A stretch of DNA of 37,361 nucleotides from Leyella stercorea (GCF_021531355.1 NZ_JADYTS010000029.1:1-37361); one strand, 5' to 3'. Positions 1 to 9,379 are shown, numbered from the stretch's first letter. Notes: a model not told the origin generated them from the letters alone. Numbers and translations: made by a program.

Positions 1-39
1 CCCGTTTTTCTTTATATTCAACATTTTCCAAATAGTATC

Positions 40-3000
40 ATGATAGAAAACAAAAGTACATTCCGCCATCTGAAAATGGCTCTCTTGCTTGCTTTCTTAT
101 ATATATGTCAGTTTGCAGCCGCCCAAACTATGGTGCAGGGCAAGGTGATTGACCAGGGAGGCGAACCCATCACGGGAGCCAACGTGAGATGGCTGGACAC
201 CAAGATTGCCGCTATAACCGATGTCAACGGTAACTTCAGCATTCCAATGCATAAGGGTAAGCTGGTGGTTTCGTTTCTTGGTTACAAGACCCAAGAGGTG
301 AACGTGCAGCAGGGAAAGAAGCTCGAGATAAAGATGGACGAGGATGCCCAGAAGCTGGACGAGTTCGTTGTAGTCGGCTACGGCATTCAGAAGAAGTCGT
401 CTATCACCGGATCTATCGAAACTATTAAATCAACCGACCTGCTCATGATGCCTACCGCCAACCTCGACAACGCGCTCAGCGGACAGGTGGCAGGACTACA
501 GGTGATGGCGTCGACGGGCGACCCCAGCACCGCTAAGGAATCGGACATGCACATCCGAGGTATCAACGCCAACCCATTGCTCGTAATCGATGGCGTGCCA
601 AGATTCGGCACCAATACCTCCGACGGCGAGACCCGACTGTCTGACCTCAACCCCGACGACATCGAGAGCATCACCGTGCTCAAGGATGCCGCTGCCGCTG
701 CCGTGTACGGTTCGCGTGCTGCCAACGGCGTAATCCTGGTTCAGACCAAACGTGCCGACGCCAACCAGAAGCTGCGCGTCAACTATCGCGGACAATACAA
801 TCTGCAGGAAGCTACCAAGCTGCCAGAATTTCTCAACGCCTACGAGTTTGCCCAGTTGCGCAACAAGGCTATTGAGAATACTGCCTCAAGCACACTCACT
901 CCGTACACCCCCGAGCAGCTTGAGCAAATACGAACACACTCCAATCCGAACGTTTATGGCGACACCGACCTGCTCGACTATCTCGACAAGACGGGCTATT
1001 CTACCACTCACGCCGTGTCGGCAAGTGGCGGCAACCAGTTTGTAAAGTACTATCTGTCGCTGGGTTATGCCACATCCAAGGGTCTGTATAGCGGCGTTGG
1101 ACGCGACCGACTCAACTATTCGATGAAACTCGACGCTACATTGACAAAGGGACTTGTACTGTCGGTAGACTATAGCGGTTCAAGCTCACAGTCAAAGAAC
1201 AGTAGCTACACCACACTCGATGCTGCCTACAGCTATTCTCCGCTCCAGGTGTTTGAATATACGAACGGAGAACTGGCGAGTCTCGACGGCAAAAACCCGC
1301 TCATCAACCTGCGTGGACTGGGCGGATACATCAAGGACAACGCCAAGATCAGTACCATCAATGTCAATCTTAACTGGCAATTGCCATGGATAAAGGGCCT
1401 CAACGCCTATCTGCGCGGCACATTCGACGACAACCACCGCATCGAAAAGCGTTATGACACACCCGTAACGCTGTACACCTACAACGCCACAACAGAGGAG
1501 TTTGCCATCGACAAGAACACAGTCTACCCCAAAGCAAAGACAACTCTTGAACAGACCGACCGCTTCTACAACAGTCAGCTGTACGAGGCAGGCCTCAACT
1601 ACAACAACACCTTTGCTGCAAAGCACAACGTAGGCGCAACATTCGTGGTGAACTATCAGCGACTGAACAACCAGTATATGCGTGGCAAGAACCTCGACAA
1701 GACTTCGGTGCCCGAGACTATGGGCACAGCCAAGAGTTCTACACTATCGGGCGACGAGTCAATCAACGAACGCGCATCAATGATCGGACGTCTCAACTAC
1801 GGATACTCAAACAAGTACTTTGCCGAGTTCAGCTTCCGCGTTGACGGCTCAACAAATTTCGCTCCGTCCAACCGTTGGGGTTTCTTCCCCTCAATATCAG
1901 GTTCGTGGGTTGTGTCTAACGAGGAATTCTTCAAGGCATGGAACCAGAAGGTGCTGTCAAACTTCAAGCTCAGAGCTTCTACCGGATGGCTTGGCAACGA
2001 CGGCACTGTAGGTGCCTACTCTTATCTGAAGAACTACACCGAGTCGCCGGGCTACGGCTACAGCTTCGGCAGCAAGGGTTCAAGCACAGGCATATTCCGT
2101 CCGGGCTTCACAATGATGTCCTATCCCAACACCGAACTTTCATGGGGCAAGACCCACGACTACAACGTCGGAGTGGACATGGGATTCTGGGACGGACGCA
2201 TAGGTATGTCGTTCGACTACTTCGTACGCTATCAGACCAACAAGATTACATCTGCCCCGAGCTATCTCTTCCCGCCTTCTACCGGTACAGACGGTGCCTA
2301 TCCTTCGATGAACTTCAGTAAGCTGAAGGCATGGGGATGGGATTTCACCATCACTCATAAGAACACCATCGGCAAATTCAAATACAACATGTCGCTCAAT
2401 CTGTCGAAAAGCGATGACAAGTATCTCGACTACGGCGACGAGAGCAGCCAGACACCCAACCTGCGACGCAAAGGCAAGAGCAGCATGGTATGGACTATGT
2501 ACGAGTCGGCAGGCCTCTTCAAGAGCCAGGAGGAGATTGACAACTGGGAACTTGACCAAGACGGACGCGGCAACTCTACGCTGGCACCTGGCGACATCAA
2601 GTATATCGACCAGAACCACGACGGCAAACTCAACTCGGAAGACTACGTCTACGTAAAGAACTCGTCTTACCCCGAAATGGACATCAGCTTCCGTCTGGGA
2701 ATGCAATACAAAGGATTCTTCCTCAACGCAATGTTCCAGGGCGAGCTGGGATACAAGCAGTCGATAAGCGACAACTACACTCTGGAGAACGGCACACTGC
2801 CCAAGTTCCAGAAGTATCACCTCACCGACAGCTGGAGCGAGAGCAATCCCAACGCCCGTTATCCGCGTGTGAAGGTAGCCACTCGAAACGACAACAACCT
2901 CAAGTCGTCGACATTCTGGATTCAGGACTGCAACTTCGTGCGCCTCAAGCTGGTCAACCTCGGCTACACTTTCCCCGGAAACATCGTCAAGAAGATGAGC

Positions 3001-3135
3001 CTCCAGTCGTTGAGCATAGCCTTGCAGGCAAGCAACGTGTTCACCATAAGCAGTCTGAAGAGCATGGACCCCGAGTCGCTGCGCGGCTATCCTATCCAGC
3101 GCTCATACGGTTTGTCGCTCAATTTGGGCTTCTAA
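40..3135 (+). CDS. SusC/RagA-family TonB-linked outer membrane protein
   Basis: This is a 1031-aa outer-membrane, TonB-dependent glycan (or peptide) importer of the SusC/RagA family. A signal peptide ends near AAAQT (about residue 29). A carboxypeptidase-regulatory-like beta-sandwich follows (about 32-108, with GEPITGANV and TDVNGNFSI), then a TonB-box-like DEFVVVGYG (about 107-115) and a plug domain (about 118-235) with the family motif ITVLKDAAAAAVYGSRAANGVI. The rest is a 22-strand barrel typical for its length. The ATG at 40 gives a full signal peptide, so the gene is complete although only 39 bases of leader are visible. It lies 44 bases before susD and surely forms an operon and complex with it. 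The substrate cannot be told from sequence, because no glycosidase is attached downstream. Confidence 0.97.
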   Translation: MIENKSTFRHLKMALLLAFLYICQFAAAQTMVQGKVIDQGGEPITGANVRWLDTKIAAITDVNGNFSIPMHKGKLVVSFLGYKTQEVNVQQGKKLEIKMDEDAQKLDEFVVVGYGIQKKSSITGSIETIKSTDLLMMPTANLDNALSGQVAGLQVMASTGDPSTAKESDMHIRGINANPLLVIDGVPRFGTNTSDGETRLSDLNPDDIESITVLKDAAAAAVYGSRAANGVILVQTKRADANQKLRVNYRGQYNLQEATKLPEFLNAYEFAQLRNKAIENTASSTLTPYTPEQLEQIRTHSNPNVYGDTDLLDYLDKTGYSTTHAVSASGGNQFVKYYLSLGYATSKGLYSGVGRDRLNYSMKLDATLTKGLVLSVDYSGSSSQSKNSSYTTLDAAYSYSPLQVFEYTNGELASLDGKNPLINLRGLGGYIKDNAKISTINVNLNWQLPWIKGLNAYLRGTFDDNHRIEKRYDTPVTLYTYNATTEEFAIDKNTVYPKAKTTLEQTDRFYNSQLYEAGLNYNNTFAAKHNVGATFVVNYQRLNNQYMRGKNLDKTSVPETMGTAKSSTLSGDESINERASMIGRLNYGYSNKYFAEFSFRVDGSTNFAPSNRWGFFPSISGSWVVSNEEFFKAWNQKVLSNFKLRASTGWLGNDGTVGAYSYLKNYTESPGYGYSFGSKGSSTGIFRPGFTMMSYPNTELSWGKTHDYNVGVDMGFWDGRIGMSFDYFVRYQTNKITSAPSYLFPPSTGTDGAYPSMNFSKLKAWGWDFTITHKNTIGKFKYNMSLNLSKSDDKYLDYGDESSQTPNLRRKGKSSMVWTMYESAGLFKSQEEIDNWELDQDGRGNSTLAPGDIKYIDQNHDGKLNSEDYVYVKNSSYPEMDISFRLGMQYKGFFLNAMFQGELGYKQSISDNYTLENGTLPKFQKYHLTDSWSESNPNARYPRVKVATRNDNNLKSSTFWIQDCNFVRLKLVNLGYTFPGNIVKKMSLQSLSIALQASNVFTISSLKSMDPESLRGYPIQRSYGLSLNLGF

Positions 3136-3179
3136 CCGTCAGACGGTCTTAACACTATATCTAACATAACATATAGAAT

Positions 3180-4949
3180 ATGAATATACGTTTCAACAAA
3201 ATACTATCGGCCGTTGCACTGGCTGCTGCCACTACACTCACCACCAGCTGCGACAGCCTCTTCAACGATGCTCCTATCAATCAGATTTCGGAGAAGTCGA
3301 TATGGAAAAACCCACAGCTTCTCGACGAATACGAGAACTCATGGTATCGCAACATGAGCAACGGCTTCGACATATACGTGCCGAGCATATCGTTTGCCAA
3401 GAGCCGTTCGAGATATTTCATGCCGTGGTTTGGCGATCAGATTACTGTGGGCAAGAGCACCTACTTCAACGCCGGATATGGCGACATACTGAAGGGCAAC
3501 GAGACACAGATAACCAACTGGGCTGCCACTCAATGGAGCAAGTACTTCACACAGATACAGTCTATCAACACCCTGTTTGAGAATCTGGGCGAGGTGAGCA
3601 ACGGCGAACAGAAGAACCGCATCATTGGCGAGGCACACTTCATGCGTGGCTACTACTATTATATGCTGTGGCGAATGTTCGGCGGCGTGACGCTCATCGA
3701 CCATACCTACAACCCGCTCATCAAGGAGGAGAAATTCCCACGTGCCAGCTATCAGCAGATGGTCGACTTCATAGTAGCCGAGGCTGACGAGGCAGCCAAG
3801 TATCTGCCGCAGGTGCATGCCGCATCAGAGACGGGACGTGCCACACTGGGCGCTGCACTGATGCTCAAGGCAAAGACCTACATGTGGGCTTCGAGCAAGG
3901 TGTTCCAGAACAAGGATGCCGACAAGACCTATCTCGGCTTTGCCGACGACCAGTCGCGCCAGATGCTCGAGAAGGCTAAGCAGACCTACGAGCAACTGTT
4001 CGCTCTGAAGCAGTACAGCCTCATCCCTATCAGCGCCACTACGCAAGACGGCATACGTGAGGAGTATCGCAACATTTTCCTCACCAAGAACTCGCAGGAG
4101 TCGATATTCGAGGTGCAGCACTCTGACGACGGCGACTTCGCAAACAAGTTCGGACATAAGCTCGACCGCGACGCTGCATCGCCCTTCTTCACCGGCAACA
4201 CGGCTGCCTACACTCCCACACAGAACCATGTGGACGAGTACGGCATGCAGGCTGGCAAGACCTACGATGCCGAGCATCCCTACGACAACCGCGACTACCG
4301 ATTCTATGCCAACATCCTGTACGACGGATGCACCTACCGCAACCACGTGATGGACATCCACTACACCAACAACAAGGCGGGCGTAGACCTCACAGCCTAC
4401 GGTTCGGCTTACTCGGCTGGTGTCAGCAAGACGGGCTACTACATGGGCAAGTTTATAGACAAGAGTCAGGTCATCGACAACAACGACACCTACGGCAGCA
4501 AGCAGAACTTCATTATCTGGCGCTATGCCGAAGCTCTGCTCGACTACGCCGAGGTGTGCTACAATCTGGGCAATACCGCCCTTGCCAAGGAGTATCTTAA
4601 CAAGACTCGTCAGCGTGTACACATGCCCGACATCGACAACGTCACAATGGAGAGCATCATGAACGAGCGCCGCGTGGAGATGGCTTTCGAGGAGACTACA
4701 TATTGGGACCTGTTCCGCTGGGGAATAGCAGAGGAAAAGATGAACGGTTCGTCAAATCCGCTTAAGGCGATGCGCGTCGACGTGACTACCAATGGCGATG
4801 CGACAACTACTAAGTACACCATCAGCAATTTGAACAAGTCGCCCGAGAAGGTAAGATACTTCACCAAGCGACAGTACTACCTGCCTCTGCCATGGAGCGA
4901 AATCAAATACCACGGCATAGCGCAGAATCCTGACTGGACAGAACAGTAA
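3180..4949 (+). CDS. SusD/RagB-family substrate-binding lipoprotein
   Basis: This 589-aa surface lipoprotein is the lid that captures substrate and hands it to the SusC channel encoded just upstream. The signal peptide ends in a lipobox (LTTSC, Cys about 24). The N-terminal SusD-like region has IRGEAHFMRGYYY-type helices (GEAHFMRGYYYYMLWRMFGG, about 150-170). The C-terminal RagB/SusD domain carries the usual NERRVEMAFEETTYWDLFRWG signature near 495-515 and ends in the common YLPLPWSEI...NPDW pattern. Length is normal for the family. It ends directly before a strong terminator, so the operon in view is only susC-susD; any linked enzymes lie elsewhere or were lost. Confidence 0.97.
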   Translation: MNIRFNKILSAVALAAATTLTTSCDSLFNDAPINQISEKSIWKNPQLLDEYENSWYRNMSNGFDIYVPSISFAKSRSRYFMPWFGDQITVGKSTYFNAGYGDILKGNETQITNWAATQWSKYFTQIQSINTLFENLGEVSNGEQKNRIIGEAHFMRGYYYYMLWRMFGGVTLIDHTYNPLIKEEKFPRASYQQMVDFIVAEADEAAKYLPQVHAASETGRATLGAALMLKAKTYMWASSKVFQNKDADKTYLGFADDQSRQMLEKAKQTYEQLFALKQYSLIPISATTQDGIREEYRNIFLTKNSQESIFEVQHSDDGDFANKFGHKLDRDAASPFFTGNTAAYTPTQNHVDEYGMQAGKTYDAEHPYDNRDYRFYANILYDGCTYRNHVMDIHYTNNKAGVDLTAYGSAYSAGVSKTGYYMGKFIDKSQVIDNNDTYGSKQNFIIWRYAEALLDYAEVCYNLGNTALAKEYLNKTRQRVHMPDIDNVTMESIMNERRVEMAFEETTYWDLFRWGIAEEKMNGSSNPLKAMRVDVTTNGDATTTKYTISNLNKSPEKVRYFTKRQYYLPLPWSEIKYHGIAQNPDWTEQ

Positions 4950-4959
4950 CAAAACAATT

Positions 4960-5006
4960 AGCGGGTGTTCCTAACAAAATGATGTTTGGAACACCCGCTT
5001 TTTTTA
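4960..5006 (+). terminator. Intrinsic terminator of susCD
   Basis: A perfect 12-bp stem (AGCGGGTGTTCC at 4960-4971 with GGAACACCCGCT at 4988-4999) has a 16-nt loop and is followed by a T run. It begins 10 bases after the susD stop. It also lies just beyond the 3' end of the convergent TonB receptor gene and may work in both directions. Confidence 0.9.
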
Positions 5007-5017
5007 TTTACAATTCA

Positions 5018-7438
5018 TTAGTAGCTAACCTTCACTCCTACATAATAACTTCTTGGGAGCGAAGGACCATATATGTAGCCGGAATCACGGTTCCAACCCT
5101 TGTCGAAATCATTCTGATAAGCATTGGTGATGTTCTGGATACCACCGTTCACCTGAAGCGTGAGATACTTATAGATAGGGAAGTCGTAAGCCAGTTTCAT
5201 GTTTACCTCCATAAACTTAGGAGTATTCACAGCCACTGGCTCCTCTACACCCGAACCAGCCGAATGGCCAACGAGCATGCTGCCCGTATAATTGCCCGTA
5301 ACCGATGCCGTGAAACGCTTCACTGGGGTAAAGCTTGCCGTGAAATAGCCATAGGTGTTAGGAGTACGCATCATCTTCCTGTACTTCTGCTCAGGCACCT
5401 CGTCGTTCCACGCAATCGCCTCATCGTAATGGCTCTGCTGCAGAGTGAGTCCTGCCTGAAGCGTAAACCAGCGAGTGAACATCGCCTTAGCCTCCAGGTT
5501 AAGTCCGAACACCTTGGCACCATAGGCATTGTAGCGTTCCTGCACAGTGTTGCCTTGAGCGTCGGGATGGTTGAGCTGGCGAAGTGCAAACACATTGTTC
5601 AGGTCGGTGTAGAAACCTTCAATAAGAAGATTGGTCTGCACCGAGCCGAACTTATGGTACAAGTCGGCTGAAAGGCTGAAACTGTTTGAACGTTCCTCCT
5701 TCAGATTGTCTGCCAATACCGTAACCAGTCGCTCGCCACCTACTACGCCCACATGCAGGTCTTCATCGAATGCCTGAGGAGCACGGAATCCGCCAGCATA
5801 GGTGAGTCGCAGGTTCACATTCTCTGTCGGATTAAAGCGCAGATTGGCACGCGGCGAGAAGATGACGTGATCCATCAAGTTGTGCTTGTCCAGTCGGCCA
5901 CCCAGAAGGAAACTCCACTGCTTGTTCTTCCACTCATTCTGGAAGAAGAAACTTCCGATGTTCACATCCTGCTTGAAGTGGCGGTCGTAGCCGAGGATTA
6001 CATCCTTCAGACCATCGTGGTTGTACTCAGCCCCGAGGGTGAGATCTGACGGCATGAAGAGCAGCTTGTCGAACGAGTGCACATACTGCGTTCCAGTCAC
6101 GTAAGTAAAGTTGTGGGTAGTGCCGTATGCCTTCTCGGCTGCTTCAATATCCTCCTCTGTTCCCTCTCCGATACCGCCATAATAGCTCTTGCGGGCTGTG
6201 GTCTGGAACGAGAAATAAGCCGACAGACGATTCTTCTCGTCAGGAGAGTAGAAGTCGTAGGTGAGTCCGCCACCCTGGATGTTGTGCTCCACCTGCTCGG
6301 CGACATTAGCCACATGGGCTATTTGGTCGAGTTTGTTGCCACCACGGCGGAATTCGTGAATGCCGTGATACTGGAGACTAAGCTTAGAATAAGGACTGAG
6401 GCGGAGATAGGAATTGAGACCGAATGTCTGGTTGTCCAGTTCCGGCAACTCCGTGTAGCCATCGCCATCATGGTCATAACCCTGTCGGGTGCGGGTTTGT
6501 CCGTAAGCGTATACACCAGCCTTGTTGTCGTCGGTCACCAGCGAAACATTGCCCGTCGTCACATTGTCGAACGAATTTGCTCCACCCTGCGACATGAATG
6601 TATGGCCTAAGGAAGCCGAATTGCGCGTTGGCTCCTTGGTGATGATGTTGATGGTGCCGCCTATGGCAGACGCGCCGAAGAGGGCTGAGCCTCCGCCACG
6701 AACCACCTCTACACGGTCAATCATATTGGCAGGAATCTGCTCCAGACCATACACACCGTTCAGAGAAGAGAATACCGGGCGCGAATCAACAAGTATCTGC
6801 GAGTAGTGACCGTCAAGACCGTTGATGCGCACCTGGGTGAATCCGCAGTTCTGGCAGTCGTCCTCGGTGCGCACGCCCGGCTGGAAGTTGAGTCCCTGCG
6901 CCAGGCAGGTCGACTGTGTGATGTCGAAGAGCTTGCCACCAATCACGCTCACCAAGTTGGGAGCCAGTCGGCGCTTGGTCTCGTTACGATTGGCAGAAAC
7001 CACCACCTCGTCGAGACTAAAATCGCTCGGGCTAAGAGTGAAGTTCAGCTCCTTGCTGGTGTCTTGCTTGATGGTTATGCTCTGGCTTTGGGTGGTATAC
7101 CCCATATATTTAGCCTCTATGACAAACGAGCCCTCAGGCAGGTTCTTCAGGAAGAAGTGGCCGGTCTTGTCGGTTGTCGTGCCTATGGTAGTGCCCTTAA
7201 TATGGATTACTACGTAAGGCAGGTGTTCGCCCGTCTTGGCATCCTTCACGTGTCCGTATACGTTGGCATCAGTATTCTTTACGGGTTCGTCCGTAACGTC
7301 GCTTTTACTGGTAGAGGCAGCAACGCCTCTGTTGTCGTCCGTCACAATACTCTTGTTGTTGACTCCGGCTGCATGAGCCGCAAATGAGACTGTCAATGCG
7401 CCCGAAAGGAGCATCAACTGATAATTCTTTGATTTCAT
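5018..7438 (-). CDS. TonB-dependent receptor with carboxypeptidase-regulatory-like domain
   Basis: This is an outer-membrane active-transport receptor of about 806 aa. The start chosen is the ATG at 7438 (MKSKNYQLMLLSGALTVSF), because it begins a good signal peptide cut near AAHAAG; an upstream in-frame start at 7516 would add a non-signal extension. A regulatory-like domain (VYGHVKDAKTGEHLPYVVI...GTTTDKTGHFFL) is followed by the TonB-box-like DEVVVSANR, a plug domain with IDRVEVVRGGGSALFGASAIGGTINIITK, and a barrel ending in the terminal aromatic/hydrophobic residue VKVSY. The plug contains the pair C-x-x-C in EDDCQNCGFTQVRINGLDG, seen in a subset of metal- or cofactor-type receptors of Bacteroidota. 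It is not SusC-like and has no SusD partner. Substrate (siderophore, heme, metal or corrinoid) is undetermined. Confidence 0.95.
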   Translation of the reverse strand: MKSKNYQLMLLSGALTVSFAAHAAGVNNKSIVTDDNRGVAASTSKSDVTDEPVKNTDANVYGHVKDAKTGEHLPYVVIHIKGTTIGTTTDKTGHFFLKNLPEGSFVIEAKYMGYTTQSQSITIKQDTSKELNFTLSPSDFSLDEVVVSANRNETKRRLAPNLVSVIGGKLFDITQSTCLAQGLNFQPGVRTEDDCQNCGFTQVRINGLDGHYSQILVDSRPVFSSLNGVYGLEQIPANMIDRVEVVRGGGSALFGASAIGGTINIITKEPTRNSASLGHTFMSQGGANSFDNVTTGNVSLVTDDNKAGVYAYGQTRTRQGYDHDGDGYTELPELDNQTFGLNSYLRLSPYSKLSLQYHGIHEFRRGGNKLDQIAHVANVAEQVEHNIQGGGLTYDFYSPDEKNRLSAYFSFQTTARKSYYGGIGEGTEEDIEAAEKAYGTTHNFTYVTGTQYVHSFDKLLFMPSDLTLGAEYNHDGLKDVILGYDRHFKQDVNIGSFFFQNEWKNKQWSFLLGGRLDKHNLMDHVIFSPRANLRFNPTENVNLRLTYAGGFRAPQAFDEDLHVGVVGGERLVTVLADNLKEERSNSFSLSADLYHKFGSVQTNLLIEGFYTDLNNVFALRQLNHPDAQGNTVQERYNAYGAKVFGLNLEAKAMFTRWFTLQAGLTLQQSHYDEAIAWNDEVPEQKYRKMMRTPNTYGYFTASFTPVKRFTASVTGNYTGSMLVGHSAGSGVEEPVAVNTPKFMEVNMKLAYDFPIYKYLTLQVNGGIQNITNAYQNDFDKGWNRDSGYIYGPSLPRSYYVGVKVSY

Positions 7439-7872
7439 TTTATTATAAAAAAGATGATGTAAATAATAAGCTTCATGAGTGACAAGATTGGCAAATACAC
7501 CAACATCAGCAGCCATGCTAACCTCATACGTCTATTGTCGAAATTATGCATTATCCCAAAAACTCCCTATACAGATACAAAAATAACTCATTACATTGTA
7601 TACCCAAAAGAATTTTTCTGTAATTACATGAAATTAACAAACGAAAACTTTCTGCCAATATCGTCTGCCTAAAGCATACGGCTTGGCTACTTCTTCTTCG
7701 CCAGTCGGATTTTTTCAATATCAATAATTAAACATTATCCTTAACATGAGCCTACAAAGGAACTAAAATATGAATTGATGTGCAATACCTAAAAATACTG
7801 AAACGCTCAAACAATAGGAGGCTATGGCGTCCTCGCCGTAGCCTGAGCAAGCATACAAGTAGCGGAGGTTTA
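7439..7872. other. Intergenic gap upstream of the TonB receptor
   Basis: No gene is recognised in these 434 bases. On the minus strand a possible -7 box TATTTTTG (7578-7585) lies about 140 bases upstream of the receptor start, implying a long leader. I could not recognise a known riboswitch in it. Near the right end is a hairpin (7820-7843). Confidence 0.6.
7820..7843 (-). terminator. Possible terminator-like hairpin after the DUF4143 ATPase
   Basis: GGCTATGGCG (7820-7829) and CGCCGTAGCC (7834-7843) form a 10-bp stem with one G-T pair and a 4-nt loop. It lies 30 bases past the stop of the minus-strand ATPase gene. There is no clear T run, so termination is only suggested. Confidence 0.4.
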
Positions 7873-9129
7873 TCAATAAGCTGATGCAAACTTAACAAAC
7901 GGCACAACCTTGATGTTGTATCCGTCTTTATTTATTTCCCTCTCGTCATTATTCGTGATGATCAAGAGATTGTTGCATTTCAATTCTTCGGCACATTCTA
8001 TAAGACTTGTAATCTCGCGTTTCTCTGTTTTAGGCGAGGTCATGTCGTAGCACACCTGAATCAACTGGTGGATTTGTGCGCCATTACGAGTCACGAAATC
8101 CACTTCACGGTCGTTGCGCGAACGATAGTAGAATAACGAAATCTCTACTTTGAAACCCTGACGTAGCAGCTCTATGAACACCTCATTCTCCAACAAGCGT
8201 CCCAAGTTCTCACTTATATTGAAAGCCTTAGACGTTACAAATCCATTGTCTATGACATACACCTTGGTAGCAGCCTTTTTCATCAGCTTAAGTTTGTTAT
8301 TGAACCGAGGCAAATAATAGAACAAATACGGTTCGTGCAGATAGTCCATAAACTTACGGGTAGTCGTCACGCTCGTCATTGAGAGTTCTTTGGCAATATC
8401 GTTAGCTGAAAGCGGATTGCAGAAATTGGACAACAGATAAAGAGCGAGGTTGTTAAGGTCGGTAATGTTGCGTATATTATGGCGTTTTGCCACGTCTTTC
8501 CATATTATTGAGTCGAACAATGTAGACAGATAGCTGCGTGTGATGCTGCGCATGTCAATAGTTTCGGGATAACCTCCATTGCGCAAGTAGTCGTCGGCTA
8601 TCACAGTAGCCTCAGCATGTAGCGTGTCGTTGCTGTCCTTGGCGACAACACCCTTCCATTCCATTGTTTCAGAAAGGCTGAATGGCAGCATTTCCACTTG
8701 CAGATAACGTCCGGTGAGCACAGTCGCCATTTCGCTGCTCAGCATCTTGGCATTGCTGCCCGTAATGACAAGATTCTTGCCACGGCGGTATAGCTTTGAC
8801 ACCCATACGTCCCAGTCTTTCAGATTCTGTACCTCGTCAAGCAACAAGTATTCATAGCCCGGGTACACTTCGTCGAGAGTGCGCATTACAAGTTCCTCGT
8901 CCCAACCTGACAGTAGAAGGTTGTCGTCGAAGTTGAGATATGCAAAGTTTCTGCCTTGCAACATCAGCAGGGCAAATGTAGATTTGCCGACACGTCGAGG
9001 ACCGGTGATAAGTTTTATCATCGGATTGGCAAGGAGAACAGAAGTATCCGTGTTCGACTTGCGTACGAGATAAGGACGCGCCAATAGTTCATCACGTTCC
9101 TTACGCTGGTTTTGTATGATATTATTCAT
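7873..9129 (-). CDS. AAA ATPase with C-terminal DUF4143 domain
   Basis: This is a cytoplasmic ATP-binding protein of the COG1373-like group common in Bacteroidota; its physiological role is not established. The ATG at 9129 (MNNIIQNQRKERDEL) is preferred over the 9150 start because it aligns with the usual N terminus and gives 418 aa. Walker A is GPRRVGKST (about 43-51), Walker B is YLLLDEVQ, and a sensor-like VITGSNA follows. The C-terminal part has a winged-helix region (SANDIAKELSMTSVTTTRKFMDYL) and a DUF4143 segment with nuclease-like E-V-D-F-V ... Q-V-C-Y spacing. A possible -7 box TATATTTG (minus, 9160-9167) lies just upstream, next to inverted TTTTATCCA sites. It faces away from the deleted relative at 9380-9946. 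Confidence 0.9.
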   Translation of the reverse strand: MNNIIQNQRKERDELLARPYLVRKSNTDTSVLLANPMIKLITGPRRVGKSTFALLMLQGRNFAYLNFDDNLLLSGWDEELVMRTLDEVYPGYEYLLLDEVQNLKDWDVWVSKLYRRGKNLVITGSNAKMLSSEMATVLTGRYLQVEMLPFSLSETMEWKGVVAKDSNDTLHAEATVIADDYLRNGGYPETIDMRSITRSYLSTLFDSIIWKDVAKRHNIRNITDLNNLALYLLSNFCNPLSANDIAKELSMTSVTTTRKFMDYLHEPYLFYYLPRFNNKLKLMKKAATKVYVIDNGFVTSKAFNISENLGRLLENEVFIELLRQGFKVEISLFYYRSRNDREVDFVTRNGAQIHQLIQVCYDMTSPKTEKREITSLIECAEELKCNNLLIITNNDEREINKDGYNIKVVPFVKFASAY

Positions 9130-9159
9130 ATTTGCTCGTATATTGCACATTAACTATGG

Positions 9160-9167
9160 CAAATATA
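9160..9167 (-). promoter_or_regulatory. Possible -7 box of the DUF4143 ATPase gene
   Basis: Read on the minus strand this is TATATTTG, matching the Bacteroidota -7 consensus TAnnTTTG, 30 bases upstream of the ATG at 9129. The inverted TTTTATCCA/TGGATAAAA pairs lie where the -33 region and upstream operators would be. Confidence 0.5.
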
Positions 9168-9169
9168 CA

Positions 9170-9205
9170 GCTTTTTATCCAATAAATACGCTGTAGTGGA
9201 TAAAA
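9170..9205. repeat. 36-bp direct repeat, left copy
   Basis: It is identical over 36 bases to 9977-10012 and includes one complete TTTTATCCA...TGGATAAAA inverted unit. Bases immediately outside the match differ, so the two copies are exactly bounded. The pair brackets the deleted ATPase gene. Confidence 0.9.
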
Positions 9206-9247
9206 AAGCCGTTTTTTATCCACTACGATGCAATTTAATGGATAAAA
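9173..9247. repeat. Two inverted TTTTATCCA/TGGATAAAA units
   Basis: TTTTATCCA occurs at 9173-9181 and 9214-9222, and TGGATAAAA at 9197-9205 and 9239-9247, giving two inverted pairs with 15- and 16-base gaps. The inner arms also form a perfect 15-bp inverted repeat (GTAGTGGATAAAAAA, 9193-9207, with its complement at 9212-9226) around a 4-base loop. They sit between the two divergently oriented ATPase genes. An operator for a shared regulator, or a hairpin, are both possible. Confidence 0.75.
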
Positions 9248-9288
9248 ACAGGAATATAAGAAATCAATATGTTAAGTTTATAGAAATA

Positions 9289-9370
9289 TGTGCAGAAAAA
9301 TGTACTCAACGACCATTTTTATGTGCAGAAAAATGTATCTTTGCTTACAAATCATGTGCAGAAAAATGTA
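9289..9370 (+). repeat. Three iterons at exact 33-bp spacing
   Basis: TGTGCAGAAAAATGTA occurs identically at 9289-9304, 9322-9337 and 9355-9370; the spacers are unrelated. A -7-like box TATCTTTG (9336-9343) begins at the end of the second copy and the third copy lies just before the ATG at 9380. The placement suggests operator sites that control the downstream ATPase-remnant gene. Confidence 0.85.
9336..9343 (+). promoter_or_regulatory. Possible -7 box within the iteron array
   Basis: TATCTTTG matches the TAnnTTTG consensus, 36 bases upstream of the ATG at 9380. It overlaps the last two bases of iteron 2. A T-rich stretch about 20 bases upstream could stand for the -33 element. Confidence 0.5.
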
Positions 9371-9379
9371 AGCAACATT

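Noticed and set aside
1..5006. Complete polysaccharide utilisation locus
   Set aside because: Only susC and susD are present; no glycosidase, surface binding protein or sensor regulator adjoins them in the window.
4979..7387. Several plus-strand ORFs opposite the TonB receptor
   Set aside because: They are antisense shadows of a well-supported receptor gene and show no domain pattern.
7439..7600. Cobalamin or other riboswitch before the TonB receptor
   Set aside because: I could not find the conserved B12-box or another known aptamer core in the leader; a covariance-model search would be needed to exclude it.
9289..9370. Plasmid-type replication iterons
   Set aside because: There is no initiator (Rep) gene nearby and the repeats overlap a promoter of an ATPase gene in a chromosomal setting with an rRNA operon.
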